Positions 10,010 to 22,900 of a DNA stretch of 64,000 bases are shown one piece after another; position 1 is the stretch's first letter; the number at the start of each line of letters is the position of its first letter. A program made the position numbers and the translations under genes. Origin of the DNA: Plantago ovata (Eukaryota > Streptophyta > Magnoliopsida > Lamiales > Plantaginaceae); contig CM051458.1 in the NCBI GenBank assembly GCA_028274465.1, forward strand, positions 57,091,253-57,155,252, given 5' to 3'. The notes under the pieces are model-generated. The model had not been told where the DNA came from. It worked only from the letters and a program-made list of their open reading frames with translations, and made no database searches.

Positions 10010-13000
10010 GTTGGTCTTATATAAGACCAAGAATATTGGTTCTGGTGGGTACCTATTTGATGGTTGTGACCCACCACAACCGAAATAAAAAAAGGAAAAA
10101 ATAATGTTGGGCGCACAAAATTGTACGCTCAACATGCCACTAGCCATCGGCTGGTGGCCACTATGGAGGAGGACACTTGCCCCCTCCGATTTGTTTATTT
10201 TTTTTAGATTTTCATTTATCTTTTATAATTATCATTATCTTTTAGATTATCTTTTTATATTTTATCATTATATTTTATATTATCTGGTATTTTTATTATT
10301 TTAACAAAAAAAATATATATATTAAAATTCATAATTTTTTTCCTCTATAAATATAATCTGACTTCATTACATTTTACACACTTCTAAAAATCCTAAATTA
10401 CTCTCATCCTCCCCTTGCTAAATTAATACAATAATTTATAATAATATTAAATTATTATACTATGATTATTAAATGATAATAAGAAAATGAAAAAGGAAAT
10501 AAATTGAATTGGTTGGATGGTGGGTGGTCAAGGATAAATGTGGATTTAGGTTTTGTGGTGGGTTGGTTGAAGGATGGGGTATGCGAATGAGAGATAAATT
10601 AATTTTTTATTTGAAACTTGAATTAGTAGGGTGGGTGGTCATGGATGTTATTGGTCTTAGACCAACAATATCGGTGATGGTGGGTGGGGCTTTGCTGGGT
10701 GGAGGCCACCACTATCAACATTAAAAAAAAAGAAATTGAGTTAGGCGCACAATTTGTGCGCCCAACATGCCACCAGCCACCGGCTGGTGGCATCTATGGA
10801 GGGGGACAAGTGTCTCCACTCCACTAGTTCATTTTTTTTTAGATTTTTCATTTATCTTTTATAATTATCATTATTTTTTATATAACTCTTTAGATTTTAT
10901 CAGTATCTTTTATATTATCTGATAGTTTTATTATTTTAAACAAACAATATATATATTAAAAATCATAATTTTTCCCCTCTATAAATATAACATAACTTCA
11001 TTACATCTTACAAACTTCCAAAAACCCTAAATTACTCTCATTCTCCCCTTTCTAATTAATACAATAATTTTATAATAATATTAAATTATTATAATATAAT
11101 TATTAAATGATAATAAGAAATTAAAAAATAAATAAGTTGAATTGGTTGGATGGTGGTTGGTCATGGATAAATGTGAATTATGTTTTTGGTAGGTTGGTTG
11201 AAGGATGGGGTATGCGGATGAGAGAAATTAACTTTTTATTTAAAATTGGATTAGTAAGGTGGGTGGTGGTCATGGATGTTATTGGTCTTAAACCAACAAT
11301 ATCGGTGATGGTGGGTGGGGCTTTGCTGGGTGGGCCCACCACCATCACCATTAAAAAAAAAGAAAATTGACTTGGGCGCATGCTACTAGCCACCGACTGG
11401 TGGCTTCTATGGAGGGGGACAAGTGTCCCCTCCTCCTCCTATTTGTTGTTTTTTTTTATTTTTAATTTATCTTTATAACTATAATTATCTTTTATATTAT
11501 ATTTTTAGATTTTATCATTATCTTTTATATTATCTGATACTTTTATTATTTTGAACAAAACAATATATTAAAATTCATAATTTCAATGAGGAGGACTTAA
11601 ACATGTATTTTTATTTCGTTTTTTCATAATTGTGCATTGCATGTTTTGGTTGTAACCAATTTATAAAATTATTGTAGTATTAATTTTTTTCCCTTTAGTA
11701 ATGGTTGTACTTTATTAATATAATAATGGTTAATTTTTTATTTCAGAAAATTATAAAAATTTAAATTAATACAGTAATTTTATAAATAATATACAATTAT
11801 TATATTATAATTATTAAATGCTAATAAGAAAATAAAAAATAAATAAATTGAATTGGTTGGATGGTGGGTGGTCATGGATAAATGTGGATTTTGGTGTTGT
11901 GGTGGTTGGTTGAAGGATGGGGTATGTGGATGAGAGAGAAATTAATTTTTTATTTAAAATTGGATAGTGGTGTAGGTGGTGGTTGGTCATGAATATTTAT
12001 GGTCTTAGTTGGTCTTATATAAGACCAAAAATATCGGTTGTGGTGGGTATCTATTTGGTGGCTGTGACCCACCACAACGAAACAAAAAAAAGGAAAAAAT
12101 AATGTTGGTTGCACAAAATTGTGCGACCAACATGCCACTAACCATCGGCTGGTGGCCACTTTGGAGTGGGGACACTTGCCCCCTCCTATTTGTTCTTTTT
12201 TTTTTTAGATTTTTCATTTATCTTTTGTAATTATCATTATCTTTTATATTATCTTTTTATATTTTATCATTATCTTTTATATTATCTGATATTTTTATTA
12301 TTTTAAACAAAAAAAATATATATTAAAATTCATAATTTTTTCCCCTCCATAAATATAATCTGACTTCATTACATTTTACACACTTATAAAAATCATAAAT
12401 TACTCTAATTCTCCCCTTGCTAAATTAATACAATAATTTATAATATTATAATATAATTATGAAATGATAATAAGAAAATGAAAAAGTAAATAAATTGAAA
12501 TGGTTGGATGGTGGGTGGTCATGGATTAATGTGGATTTAGGTTTTGTGCTGTGTTGGTTGAAAGATGGGGTATGCGGATGGGAGATAAATTAATTTTTTA
12601 TTTGAAAGTTTGATTAGTTGGGTGGGTGGTGGGTGGTCATGGATGTTATTGGTCTTAGACAACAATATCGGTGATGGTGGGTGGGGCTTTGCTGGGTGGA
12701 GCCCACCCCATCACCATTAAAAAAAAGAAAATTGAGTTGGGCGCACAAAATTGTTCGCCCAACATGCCAGCAGGCACCGGCTGGTGGCATCTATGGAGGG
12801 GGACAAGTGTCTCCATGTTCATTTTTTTAAAAGAAATTCATTTATTTTTTACAATTATCATTATCTGTTATATTATCTTTTTAGATTTTATCATTATCTT
12901 TTATATTATCTGATAGTTTTATTATTTTTAACAAAACAATATATATATTAAAATTCAAATTTTTTCCCCTCTATAAATATAACATAACTTCATTACATTT

Positions 13001-13358
13001 TACACACTTCTAAAAACCCTAAATTACTCTCATTTTCTCTCTCATTCTCCCCTTGCAAATTGATACAATAATTTTATAATAATATTAAATTATTATACTA
13101 TAATTATTAAATAATAATAAGAAAATGAAAAATAAATAAATTGAATCGGTTGGATGGTGGGTGGTCATGGATAAATGGGTATTTAGGTTTTGTGGTGGGT
13201 TGACTGAAGAATGGGGTATGCGGATGAGAGAGAAATTAATTTTTATTTGAAAGTTGGATTAGTAAGGTGGGTGGTGGTCATGGATGTTATTGGTCTTAAA
13301 CCAACAATATCGGTGATGGTGGGTGGGGCTTTGCTGGGTGGAGCCCACCACCATCAGT
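10010..13358. repeat. Tandem array R, block 1 (about 640-bp units)
   Basis: Six unit starts are marked by a GGTCTTA hairpin at 10013, 10653, 11284, 12011, 12651 and 13292 (spacing 640, 631, 727, 640, 641). Three unit types alternate: one with GGTCTTATATAAGACC, one with GGTCTTAGACCAACAATATC, and a longer one with an extra CAATGAGGAGGACTTAAA segment. The order suggests a higher-order period of about 2.0 kb. Each unit carries adjacent long palindromes (for example 10741-10765 and 10767-10793), an AT-rich middle and CTATAAATATAA. I do not recognise the family, and no protein-coding potential is visible. Confidence 0.8.
10741..10793. other. Back-to-back palindromes in R unit
   Basis: A 25-base near-perfect palindrome (GCGCACAA arms) is followed after one base by a second with 12-bp perfect arms, ATGCCACCAGCC and GGCTGGTGGCAT, around a three-base loop. 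Equivalent pairs recur in most units. Confidence 0.8.
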
Positions 13359-13359
13359 G

Positions 13360-14262
13360 TTGATGGGTAAATTATTAGGTCCTTCTAGTACTAATCCGTG
13401 GTCCTCTTGACTTTAGCTCACTTCCATAGTTAGTGAGACCTGAAATGAAACTTGAGGGGGAGGTTAGTAACGGTTTTACGGTTTGTCTATTGATCAAATC
13501 GGATAGTCGACTTTACGGTTAGAGGGTTGAATGCCTCTCTAGTTTATGTAGTATGAAAGTAGGTAAGATATTGATTACCTTTAGGGGTGAATAGTGACCC
13601 CTATTTATAATGTTTCCCAAATTATGATAAAGCTCCTGAGATTGCGCCAAGTGTCCGACTAAGATTAAATGTCAAGGGTAAAATCCCATTAGTTGGCCTA
13701 ATGGGCCTGGCCCACGTCCCATATTAGAGTTTCCCCAAGGCTAAGATAGTAACTTTTCTCTCCTTGGAACATTATAGGATTTCGTCCAGTCGTTGTATCT
13801 GACATAGAGTCCGTGTTACAATCCGACTGGAGTGTCCGAGTCCCAATAGCAATATGAACTACAGATATGATTGTGTATTTTCACCTAAGCATCCGATACA
13901 AGACGTGTGTCGAACACTCTCTCTTGTGGTATCGTGACTTAAGTATTTTACCAATAAGTCCGATACAAGAGGTGTGTCGGACACTTTCTCTTGTAGTACT
14001 GTGACTTAGGTATTTTACCATAAGTCCGATACAAGACGTGTGCCGGACACCTTTTCCTGTAGTTAACTTTGATCCATGGTCCTTGGAATCATACAACTCG
14101 GGCTGTGTCGGACCATGATCTCGACAAGACTTGCTCCAGGGTACCTCTGTTGGTCGGACAAGGGCACATGTATCGGACATCTGTGCCCTTTATGTCGGAC
14201 CTATGTCGTGTTAAGTCGTCTCTTGATTCGTACAACGAATTGGACATATTTTAACATTAACA
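13360..14262 (-). repeat. 3' LTR of Tat element F
   Basis: The LTR is about 903 bp. Read on the minus strand it starts TGTTAATGTTAAAATATG and ends CCCATCAACA, so the ends are near-inverted (TGTT..ATG). A TATA box lies on the minus strand at 13601-13609 (TATAAATAG). Upstream of it in U3 are three 67-bp tandem repeats. The left edge cuts unit six of the tandem array at 13358. Confidence 0.75.
13892..14090 (-). repeat. 67-bp tandem repeat in LTR U3, 3 units
   Basis: Units begin TCCGATACAAGACGTGTG or close variants at 13892, 13959 and 14025. They lie upstream of the LTR TATA box in element sense, where enhancer-type repeats are usual. GTCCGA/TCGGAC words recur throughout this element's non-coding parts. 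Confidence 0.8.
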
Positions 14263-14891
14263 TATGCCTCCCTAGTTTCCAAGTATCTTGGTACAAGATA
14301 GTTTTGTAACTATCAGTATAGTCCGAATTCTCTGTGATTCGTACTATTTTTTAGGTCGAAAAAATTCCTAAATTTTGGACCGGGTTATAAGTACTTTTAC
14401 CCTCCTCCTTCTATTCCATCCCCCCCCTCTTTTTCTGAAGTCCGAGTAATGTAACACTCGGGCTTCAAACAAAGATTTTGAATTTTGGAATGTCAAGATC
14501 CGGGTAACAACATTATTTCACGTTTTGTCCGATTTAAGTTCTTCTTTCCTCCGACACCTACATTTCTTGACGTAAGAAAGGGTGAAGTTTCCAATGATCT
14601 TTGAGTCCAAAGAGTGTGCTCACTTGCCGAGTCACAAGGTTTTCTTCGATGGCGCGACATCTAGATCCCGCCTTAAAATGTGGTTGCTTCGTTCATAACT
14701 CCAGGGTCCGAGTTTCTGGATCCTGTATGTCCGAGTTATGTTATTAGCGACATTTTCTTCAATTTTTGGGTCTTTCAGGGTCAAACTGTCTTTTCACCAG
14801 GTGTTTCGATCTGGGCCGTTGGTCCCGATTCATCTAACGGTCATTAATAATGCTGACGTCAGCGACGCTTCGTATTCCGGGGTTTCCCTCC
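14263..14891. other. Tat element spacer, non-coding
   Basis: This lies between the 3' LTR and the antisense ORF promoter. A purine-rich stretch on the minus strand adjoins the LTR (CTAGGGAGGCATA, the probable polypurine tract). I see no coding potential. Confidence 0.5.
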
Positions 14892-14899
14892 TATAAATA
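14892..14899 (+). promoter_or_regulatory. TATA box for antisense ORF
   Basis: TATAAATA within CTATAAATAGGGGTTAAG lies about 390 bp upstream of the first ATG (15282), on the strand opposite to the element's own transcription. The context matches the LTR's TATA box (TATAAATAGGGGT on the minus strand near 13601). A splice-donor-like GAA|GTAAGTT at 15033 and an acceptor TCTTAG at 15280 suggest a 5' leader intron. Confidence 0.55.
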
Positions 14900-15281
14900 G
14901 GGGTTAAGTGGCTCATTTATTTACTTTTCGCCAACTGCAATAATTCTCTCACTAGAAATTTTCTCTCGTTCCGATACAGACGTCCGACATCAATCCGAGT
15001 TCAAGACTTTCCATTCAATCAAACTTCTTGAAGTAAGTTGTTCTCGCTGCTCTTACTTTTCTTGTATGTTCTTCTGTATCTTTAAAAACAGACGTCCGAC
15101 TTGTTTGTTGTTTAGGTTTGCTTTTTAGAGTTTTCCTGCTCCCCTTCTTTTTCAATGCTTCCCCCACCTCACAACATGTTTTCTATGAAATTTTCTCGGA
15201 CTTAAAGAAAAGATACATAAACTGACCTCTCGTACCCAACCAACCACGTGATTTGTTTTGTCTTGTTCCTCCCGTCTTAGG

Positions 15282-16969
15282 ATGTCCGAGAGAAGAAATC
15301 CCGTGAACGAGACCGGAGGAAATGACAACATCGGCATGTCCGACATAGACATGCTCGATCTTTCTTTCCTCGATGACGACTTGGAGTCACTCGGGGCCCA
15401 ACACGCAGTTGCGCCTAAATCCAAATCTGACAAGCCTTCCGGATCTAGGTCGGGCGACCACAATCTGCAACTGTCCGAGCCTGCTTTGCAAGACGGACAT
15501 GTAAGCGACACTTCCGACGACGATGATCCGGGTAACACACATCCGAATCGTCGTTTAATTTTAAAGAAGAGGAAGCAACTTCTGGCGAGGTCCTCCTCTC
15601 CAGATCCAGTTCCTTCCACACGCATTCCTCATGACATCATGATGGGTGCGGCCAATGTAGCGGGTTTTGAGTATCAGACCTCCAAGTGCCACCCTGTGCC
15701 TCGACATCATGTTGTCACTGAACTTTCTAGTGACTCAGAGGATTCGCCGAAAGCCTTGGAAATACCGGGTCTGTCTGTGGACCCGACTCACGTCCAATCG
15801 GTTCAGCTTGTCCGAAGTGTTTTTCCAAAAGGCTTCACCTCGCTCACTATTTTGGAGAGCGACGATGTTTTGGTTAGCAGATCCAAATGGGCTTCGAGTT
15901 CTTCTTTTGCCGAACAACCATCCGCGACTGGTCCCTCATCTTCTATGGGGGGCGGCACTGTTCCTTTAGATTTGATAGGCCCCAACCTTATTCCCGATCA
16001 TCAAGAAGAAGAAGAAGAAGAGGAAGAAGAAGCCGAGGAGGAAGAAGTTGAGGGTCCGAGTGAAGTCTCTGTGCCTGAAGGTGTCGAACTTGATGCCAAG
16101 GTCCGAGTTATAAAAAAGACAAAGCGCGGGTAGCCAAAGGTACCGAGGCTAGGAGAAACAAATTTCCTCGAGCCGTTACTGCGGTAACTCACCCGGACCC
16201 TGATGGCGAGCAAAATGTACTTGGTTCTACCCCTACTTGTTCCTCCACTGTCCATGAATCTGAGCTTGCTTGGATCCGATACGAATATTCGATACCCGAT
16301 TCCTTAGAAATAGTTGCCCCTGACCCTAAATATGTCTTTTACAACCCACCCGTTGGTTATATGTCCGTGCACCTTATGTCTCTCGAACGGGGCTGGCGAG
16401 TACCTTATCACGAAGGTTTTAATGATATCTTCAATAATCTCGGATTCAACCCTTACCAACTTATTCCGAGTGCTTTAGGCACGCTAATGTGCTTTGGGGT
16501 ATACTGCCACATCCGAGGTGTAGAGGTAAACTTCCGGAATTTCAACCAAATTTTCCAAGTGGCGATGAGTCCGGGTAACGATGACTTCTACTTTTTCAAA
16601 GCTCGGGCCGGCTTCGCCTTTACCCTCGATGCTCCTTCTTCTGCCGGGTGTAAATGGTGGAACCGGTTTATTTTTGTTAGGAAATTGAGAACGGAGTCCA
16701 TGTCGGACTCAGAAGCTGCAACTCTCCCCGATTAGGGCTTTCCCAAGAAATTCTTCTGAGGGATGTACTCGGACACAAGGCCTTTACCCTCTCTACTCGA
16801 TGATTGGGTAATGAAATTCAAAAAAGAAAATAAGGCAAAAATCATCCGATACTACTATTATGGCTTAATACTCCAGCCTTTACCATACCTTGCGGGCCTT
16901 ACTCCTACCGTCAAGACTGGTAATAGTACCAGTTTCGGTAAGCCTTCCCGACTTAATATTTGTATATGC

Positions 16970-17005
<36 letters not shown>

Positions 17006-18569
17006 ATATCCTTTTTATCTTTCTCGGATCTTTTTTTTTTTTGGATATCGGACTAACCCTTTTCCTCTTTCTCTTAATTTTTGCAGATTTTTGGCTAAGA
17101 TACATCATGGGCCGAATCGCTTCTGCTGGTTGGGCTAACCGCGAAAAACAAAGGCAAATTGTGGAGGACAACCTGTTGAAGCAACAAGTTCGAACACCAG
17201 GCTACATTCCCGGGTTAGTTAACCCGAAAAATGCGATCGATTACTTCGACATGGAGAAGGAGAGCGAGAAGGAGGGGACCTCGATGCCCGTGATCCCTAC
17301 ACCAAAGCCCAATGTCGACAAATCCAAGGGCCATAAACCTCCAGTTCCGGCTCCTCAGCCAAACAAGAAGAAGCCGGATCCCAAGGGAAAGAGGGTTGCC
17401 TCGGACCCTGTAGACTTGGAGGATTCGATTCCTCAAAGGAAAAGGCTATGACGGAGCTGGACGTTGAGCTCATTGATCTCGCGACCAAGGAGGGCCGATA
17501 TGCTGAGGTGTCGCGCCTAATGGGCATGGACGAGTATGATCGCGCTCATGCTCTCGGGCTGATCAGTCTACAGGTACTAATTTTCCTTCTATTCCTTTTC
17601 TGTTTTTTTTTTTTTATTCTAAGTATTGCTTACTCACTTCCTTCTCGGGTTTCTCTCTTTTTTTAGCTGAATTGTTTCGTCCGAGTTACCAGCGACTTGG
17701 CGGACAAACGCTTCGAGTCTGAGTCTCAGACTAAGGAGCTTGAGAAGAAGGCAGAGATGGCCGCTTCCAAGGTGGAGGGACTGGAGTCCGAGATCCGGAT
17801 GCAGAGGAATAAGAACTCGGAGCTAGCCAAAAAGGTGAGCTCTGAATCCTCCAAGGGTCGGTTGTTCAAAGAATCTTTCCAAGCCATCGACTCCACCTTG
17901 ATGAGGTTCCGAGACAAGGTGTGCGAGAAGCTGCAGTTTTCCCGGGTGGAGGCAGCTGAAGATTTCTATGCCTCTGTTTCTTATCTCTTCGGGAAGCAAA
18001 TGGCCAGAGAAGAAGGTCGTGAGGAAGGGTTCCGTGCTTGTCTCGAGCAGATCGTCCGTCTCGGGTACGTCAAGGAAGGCTGGACTTACAATCCCTAGGA
18101 TCATTATGCTTCTAAGCTGATAGATTTCCAAAGGGGCGACTTTAGTGAGTACCAGGACCAGGCTATTACGGACGAGCAGATAGAGGCTGATGAATTTGGA
18201 GCTGTTGTCTCCAAGGATGAACATGATTTTCCCGTAAGGCCTGGCTCCTATCCGAGTTGGTTTCCGAGTGTCCTCAGATCCGGTATTCTTGCTCCTTGCG
18301 AGACGAATGAGTCTTGGAACTGCGCTTTCCTCACTCTTCCAGCTCCTGTTATCGAAATCGCCCCTGCCTTTGTGGAGCCCGAGGTCACCAAGTATCGGAC
18401 AAGACTGATCAAGGACGCTGAGGCTCTGAAAGCTAACGGGGATGAGCGAGAACTAACCGTGATTGTTCAAGCTCTCGATGCTGCTTTCTATCCCCTCCGG
18501 ACACCAGTTGAAGCTCCCGCTTCCAGCTCTGTCGCTCCTGGCTCTGTCGCTCCGGAACAAGACTCCTGA
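15282..18569 (+). mobile_element. Antisense extra ORF region of Tat element
   Basis: A series of plus-strand open stretches starts at ATG 15282. The N-terminal part is hydrophilic with an acidic run (about 16005-16050) and a KKRK basic patch. The piece around 16361-16735 (GWRVPYHEGFNDIFNNLGF, then LIPSALGTLMCFGVYCHIRG) resembles the plant putative gypsy-type transposon domain (Pfam Transposase_28 type). Part of 17697-18098 is a predicted coiled coil with heptad-like KELEKKAEMAASKVEGLESE. T-rich spacers with GT..AG edges (for example 16938-17086 and 17572-17667) look like introns. The function is unknown. It is probably a fossil, with a few breaks besides the likely introns. Confidence 0.6.
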
Positions 18570-19018
18570 AGGCCGGGTATGCCCGAGCAAAAAGTGTATC
18601 AAATCCACCTTTAAACACTTAGACAAATTTGCTTTTTAACTATTCTATTCTGCCCTTCGCGGCATATGTAACTCGGATTTTTAAGTATCTGCATGACTTG
18701 TATTTTCAACTTTTTCAGCTTTTTACTTTGATTGTACTCAAGTTATGTCGGATAACTTTCGTATTTTTCTAAGTAAAATAACTAAGTCTTTATACATCGG
18801 ATTGTTTCTTGTATTGTCAAGATCTCCTTCTTTTATCTCGTGACTTCTTTTCTCAATACTTAACTCCGTCAACATACTTGTCGGGCCATTCCCAGGAACA
18901 ATGGTTTGTAAATTTTGTCGAATTTATAAGAGCCTGCGAGAATTAATATCTCGAACATATAATCATCTTATCGGAACTTTGATGCATCAGACTCATCACG
19001 TTTCTACTAATAAATCTT

Positions 19019-19390
19019 GAAATTTTACAAGCGCCAGTAACTCTGCTTACTGGATGCTCTTCCCGGACATTTATGTCTCGGACTTGTCACGCTCTACTTG
19101 TAAATTTAGAAATTTTACAAGTGCCAATAACTCCGCTTACTGGATTCTCTTCCCGGACATTTATGTCTCGGACTTGTCACGTGCTCTACTTGTAAATTTT
19201 GAAATTTTACAAGTGCTAGTAACTCACTCACTGAATGTTGTTCCCGGACATTTATGTCTCTGACTCGTCACGTGCTCCCTTTTTTGTAAATCCCTAAAAA
19301 CTTTACAAGTATAAATATCTCGCTCGTTGAGCACTTTTCTCGGACATCCGTGTATCGGACGTGCCACGTGCTCTTTATCTCGAGCGGGTT
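19019..19390. repeat. 92-bp tandem repeat, 4 units
   Basis: Units marked by (G)AAATTTTACAAGTGCC start near 19019, 19109, 19201 and 19297. Each also contains CCCGGACATTTATGTCTCGG. They sit between the convergent ends of the antisense ORF and pol, the 3' region known in Tat/Ogre elements to spawn tandem repeats. Confidence 0.8.
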
Positions 19391-19913
19391 TTTAACAGCC
19401 TTATGTTTGTTTCTTAGAATAAAAAGTTGAGGATGATTGATTTTTTTCGTGTTTTCCCGACTTTGAGACCCTTGAAGCGAGTTCTCTTGGCTCAGGCATC
19501 TTCTCTTCCTTATCCTTAGCTTCCTACACCTTGTATGCGAGTATCCTTCCTCTCTTTCTTTATTCTTTAGTTCTCTTAACCATAATAGTTTGTCGAGTCC
19601 TACTTACAAGAAGCGATATTAAGAGAATTATGCGAGATATTGAAATCTAAAAGGAATTTTAGCAAGCTACATTGTATTGATTTGACGGAAATTCAAATAC
19701 AACTGCAACAGTGGGCTTCATGGGAAATTACAACGAAATAAAAGTCCTAATCAAAAGAAAACATGAAAACAACAATTAAAGTGGAGCCTTCCTCTGGAGT
19801 TCTTGGTTCTTGGCCGTAACATCTCTTCAAGCATAAAACCTCTGCATGGTAGCGTTCCAGGTGTTCTTAATATCCTTCCCCTCCATGTCCTTAAGACGGT
19901 AGCTTCCATTGGA
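19391..19913. other. Tat element spacer, non-coding
   Basis: This sequence lies between the tandem repeats and the end of integrase. I see no gene or clear structure in it. Confidence 0.4.
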
Positions 19914-22900
19914 TTAAGCCTTTACTACCTTGTACGGTCCTTCCCACTTGCGATGAACTTTTCCCACATTCTCTAGGATGTCGACCTTCCTCAACACTAA
20001 GTCTCCAACCTGGAACTCTTTGTTCCTTACATGCTTGTTATATGCTTTTGCAATGATAGCTTGATATCGAAGGATGTTTGCCAATGATGTAGTCCTTGAC
20101 TCTTCCAACATTTCCAGATCAGACATCCTTGCTTCATGGTTGTCCCCTGGCTCGTATCCTTGGATCCTTATAGTCTCCACGGCAATCTCAGTTGGTATCA
20201 CGGCTTCTGAACCATACACTAAGGAGAAAGAAGTTTCCCTTGTAGCAGCTTTTGAAGTGGTCCTATAGGCCCATAAGACTCCATCCAACTCATCTACCCA
20301 ATCTCTTTTGCATGCCTCGAACCTTCTCTTTAAGAGATCCATGAGTGTCTTATTGATAGCTTCCGTTTGTCCATTTGCTTGGGGATAGCTAACTGAAGTG
20401 AACCTCCTTTCTATCTTCATGGTCTCACATCATGCTTTGAACTTTGATCCTGAAAATTGAGCCCCATTATCAGATATCATGATCCTTGGTAATCCAAAGC
20501 GGCATACAATATTTCTCCAAACAATGTCCATGATTTTGTTTTCAGAAATTGTTGCAACTGCCTCAGCTTCCGCCCATTTGCTAAAATATTCAACAGCTAC
20601 TATTATGAACTTTTTTTGTCCGGATCCTCTCGGAAAAGGTCCTACTATATCGATTCCCCATTGATCGAACGGACAAGTTATAGTAGCCGAGATGATAGGA
20701 ATTGCTGGGGAGTGAGAGGTCCAAAGTACTGGTAATCTTCACACTTCTTCACATAGGATGTAGCATCTTCTCGCAAAGTTGGCCAGTAGTAGCCTTGGCG
20801 ATATATTTTCTGTCCCAGTGCTCGTCCTCCTGAATGGTTTCCATAACTTCCTTTGTATATCTCATCTAGGATTGCCTTCGCTTCTTCCTCATTAGCACAT
20901 CTCAGGTGTGCTCCCTTGAAGGACCACTTATAGAGATACTCTCCTTGAATGAAATATTTCAATGATCTCGCATTGACTTTCCTTGCTTCAACACGGTCTT
21001 GGGGAAGCCTTCCTTTCAAGAGATAGTGTATCAATGGATGCATCCAGCTGGTCCTCGGAGTTGTTGAGATCGAAAAAATTGGAAGAGCTTTGAGTCCCTG
21101 GTTCATGACGGATGAACTTTTGATCCTCATCAAAATAACATGTTTAGTGTCTATTCCTCCCGAAGCAGAGTCATATTTTGACAAGGCGTCCGCTCTCCCA
21201 TTGAGGTCCCTTGAGAACTTTTCTATCTCACATTTTTCAAACAACCCTATCTCCTCCTGAATTTTAGCCTTGTAGCTGGATAATGCTTCCTTCTTTGTGA
21301 TCCATTTCCCTGAGATTTGTTTCTCTGCTAATTGAGAATCAGTGAAGATCTTGATCTTTTTCACTTGAAGATCCTTTGCCATGCTGAGTCCTATGAGGAT
21401 GGATTCGAACTCGGCCTCATTGTTAGAAACACTAAACCCCAGAGTGATCGCATACTCAAGTTCAGCTCCTCCCGAGCTTCGGATATATATTCCTATCCCC
21501 CCGTTTGTTCCAGATGATGATCCAACTACTTCTAGTACCCACACTTCATCCTGGACGGTTGGCTCTTTGGGATTTGGAGTATCTTCTTTCCCTTTAAGGA
21601 CCTCCTCAGCATGTAGGATCATTTCCCCCGGGTTTGGCTCTTCTCTTCTTTGGGCTTTTCCTGGTCTCTGAAGGATGCTTTCTGTAGTATTCTCTTCGAC
21701 CGTACCCTTTGTCGCCTCTCTGAAGGCTTCAAGGGCAAGTTCTAAGTCCTTAAAACGATGACTGACTACTGACTCTTGGTTCTCATTAGGCACTATGTTG
21801 ACTTTTTCCAAATTCTTGGGGCTTTCCTCTGTCGGTTCTTTCCTTGGGTACTCTACTAGGAAATCCTCTATCACTTGGGCTTTTTTGGCCACTGGAGCTT
21901 GATAGTCAATCTCGAATTCACTAAGTTCAATCGCCCACCTAGCTAATCTCCCTGATAATTCTGGCCTTCCCAAGACTTGCTTGAGGGGTTGGCTAGTGAG
22001 AACGACGACTTTGTGAGATCCAAAGTACGACATGAGCCTTCTTGCCGTGTAAACTAACGCGAAAGCAAGTCTCTCAATGTCCATGTAGCGGGTCTCGGCT
22101 CCACTTAGTGCCTTTCTCAAGTAATAAATCGGTAAATGCTCGTTTCCCTGAATTCTCACTAAAATTGAGTTGATGGCTTCTGGAACAGCAGCCAAGTAAA
22201 GATACCGAGGTTCTCCATCTTGAGGTTTGGAGAGTAGGGGTGGTGTCATCAAATACTCTTTGAGCCTTTCAAATGCTTCTTCGCATTCCTTAGTCCATTC
22301 AAAGTGACTACTATTCCTCAGCACTTTGAAGAAAGGGAGGTTCTTTTCAGCAGACCTTGAGATGAATCGACTCAAGGAAATTGAATTTCCTACCAATTTC
22401 TGAACTTCATTCAGTGTCTTTGGTTGTGGGAGCTCAAGAATAGCTTTGATCTTCTCAATATTTGCCTCAATTCCCCTCTCAATAACCATGTACCCCAAGA
22501 ATTTTCCTCCCTTGACTCCAAATTTACACTTGGTGGGGTTCAACTTCATTCCATACTTCCTTAGGATAGCGAAACATTTGTCCAAATGTGCAATATATTG
22601 GTCCTCTGTCTTGATTTTTACAAGCATATCATCAACATAAACCTCCATGGTCTTGCCAAGCTCTTCTTTGAACATTTTATTTACCAGACGTTGGTAAGTT
22701 GCTCCTGCATTCTTGAGGCCAAATGGCATAACATTGAAACAGTACACGTTGTCGTTTGCAAAAAATGCGGTCTTTCTACATCTTCTTTGGCCATCTTAAC
22801 TTGATAGAATCCTTGGTAAGCATCCATGAAACTTAGTAAAGCACATCCGACGGTTGAATCCACTAACTAATCAATCCTCGGTAGAGGGTATGGGTCCTTT

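Noticed and set aside
10010-13358. Array R as a CRISPR-like array
   Set aside because: Units are about 640 bp with no short repeat-spacer pattern, and the genome is eukaryotic.
15258-18569. A host nuclear gene with introns
   Set aside because: Intron-like edges and a TATA box are present, but the domain type, the position between a Tat LTR and pol, and the known antisense ORFs of Tat elements make a retrotransposon origin more likely.
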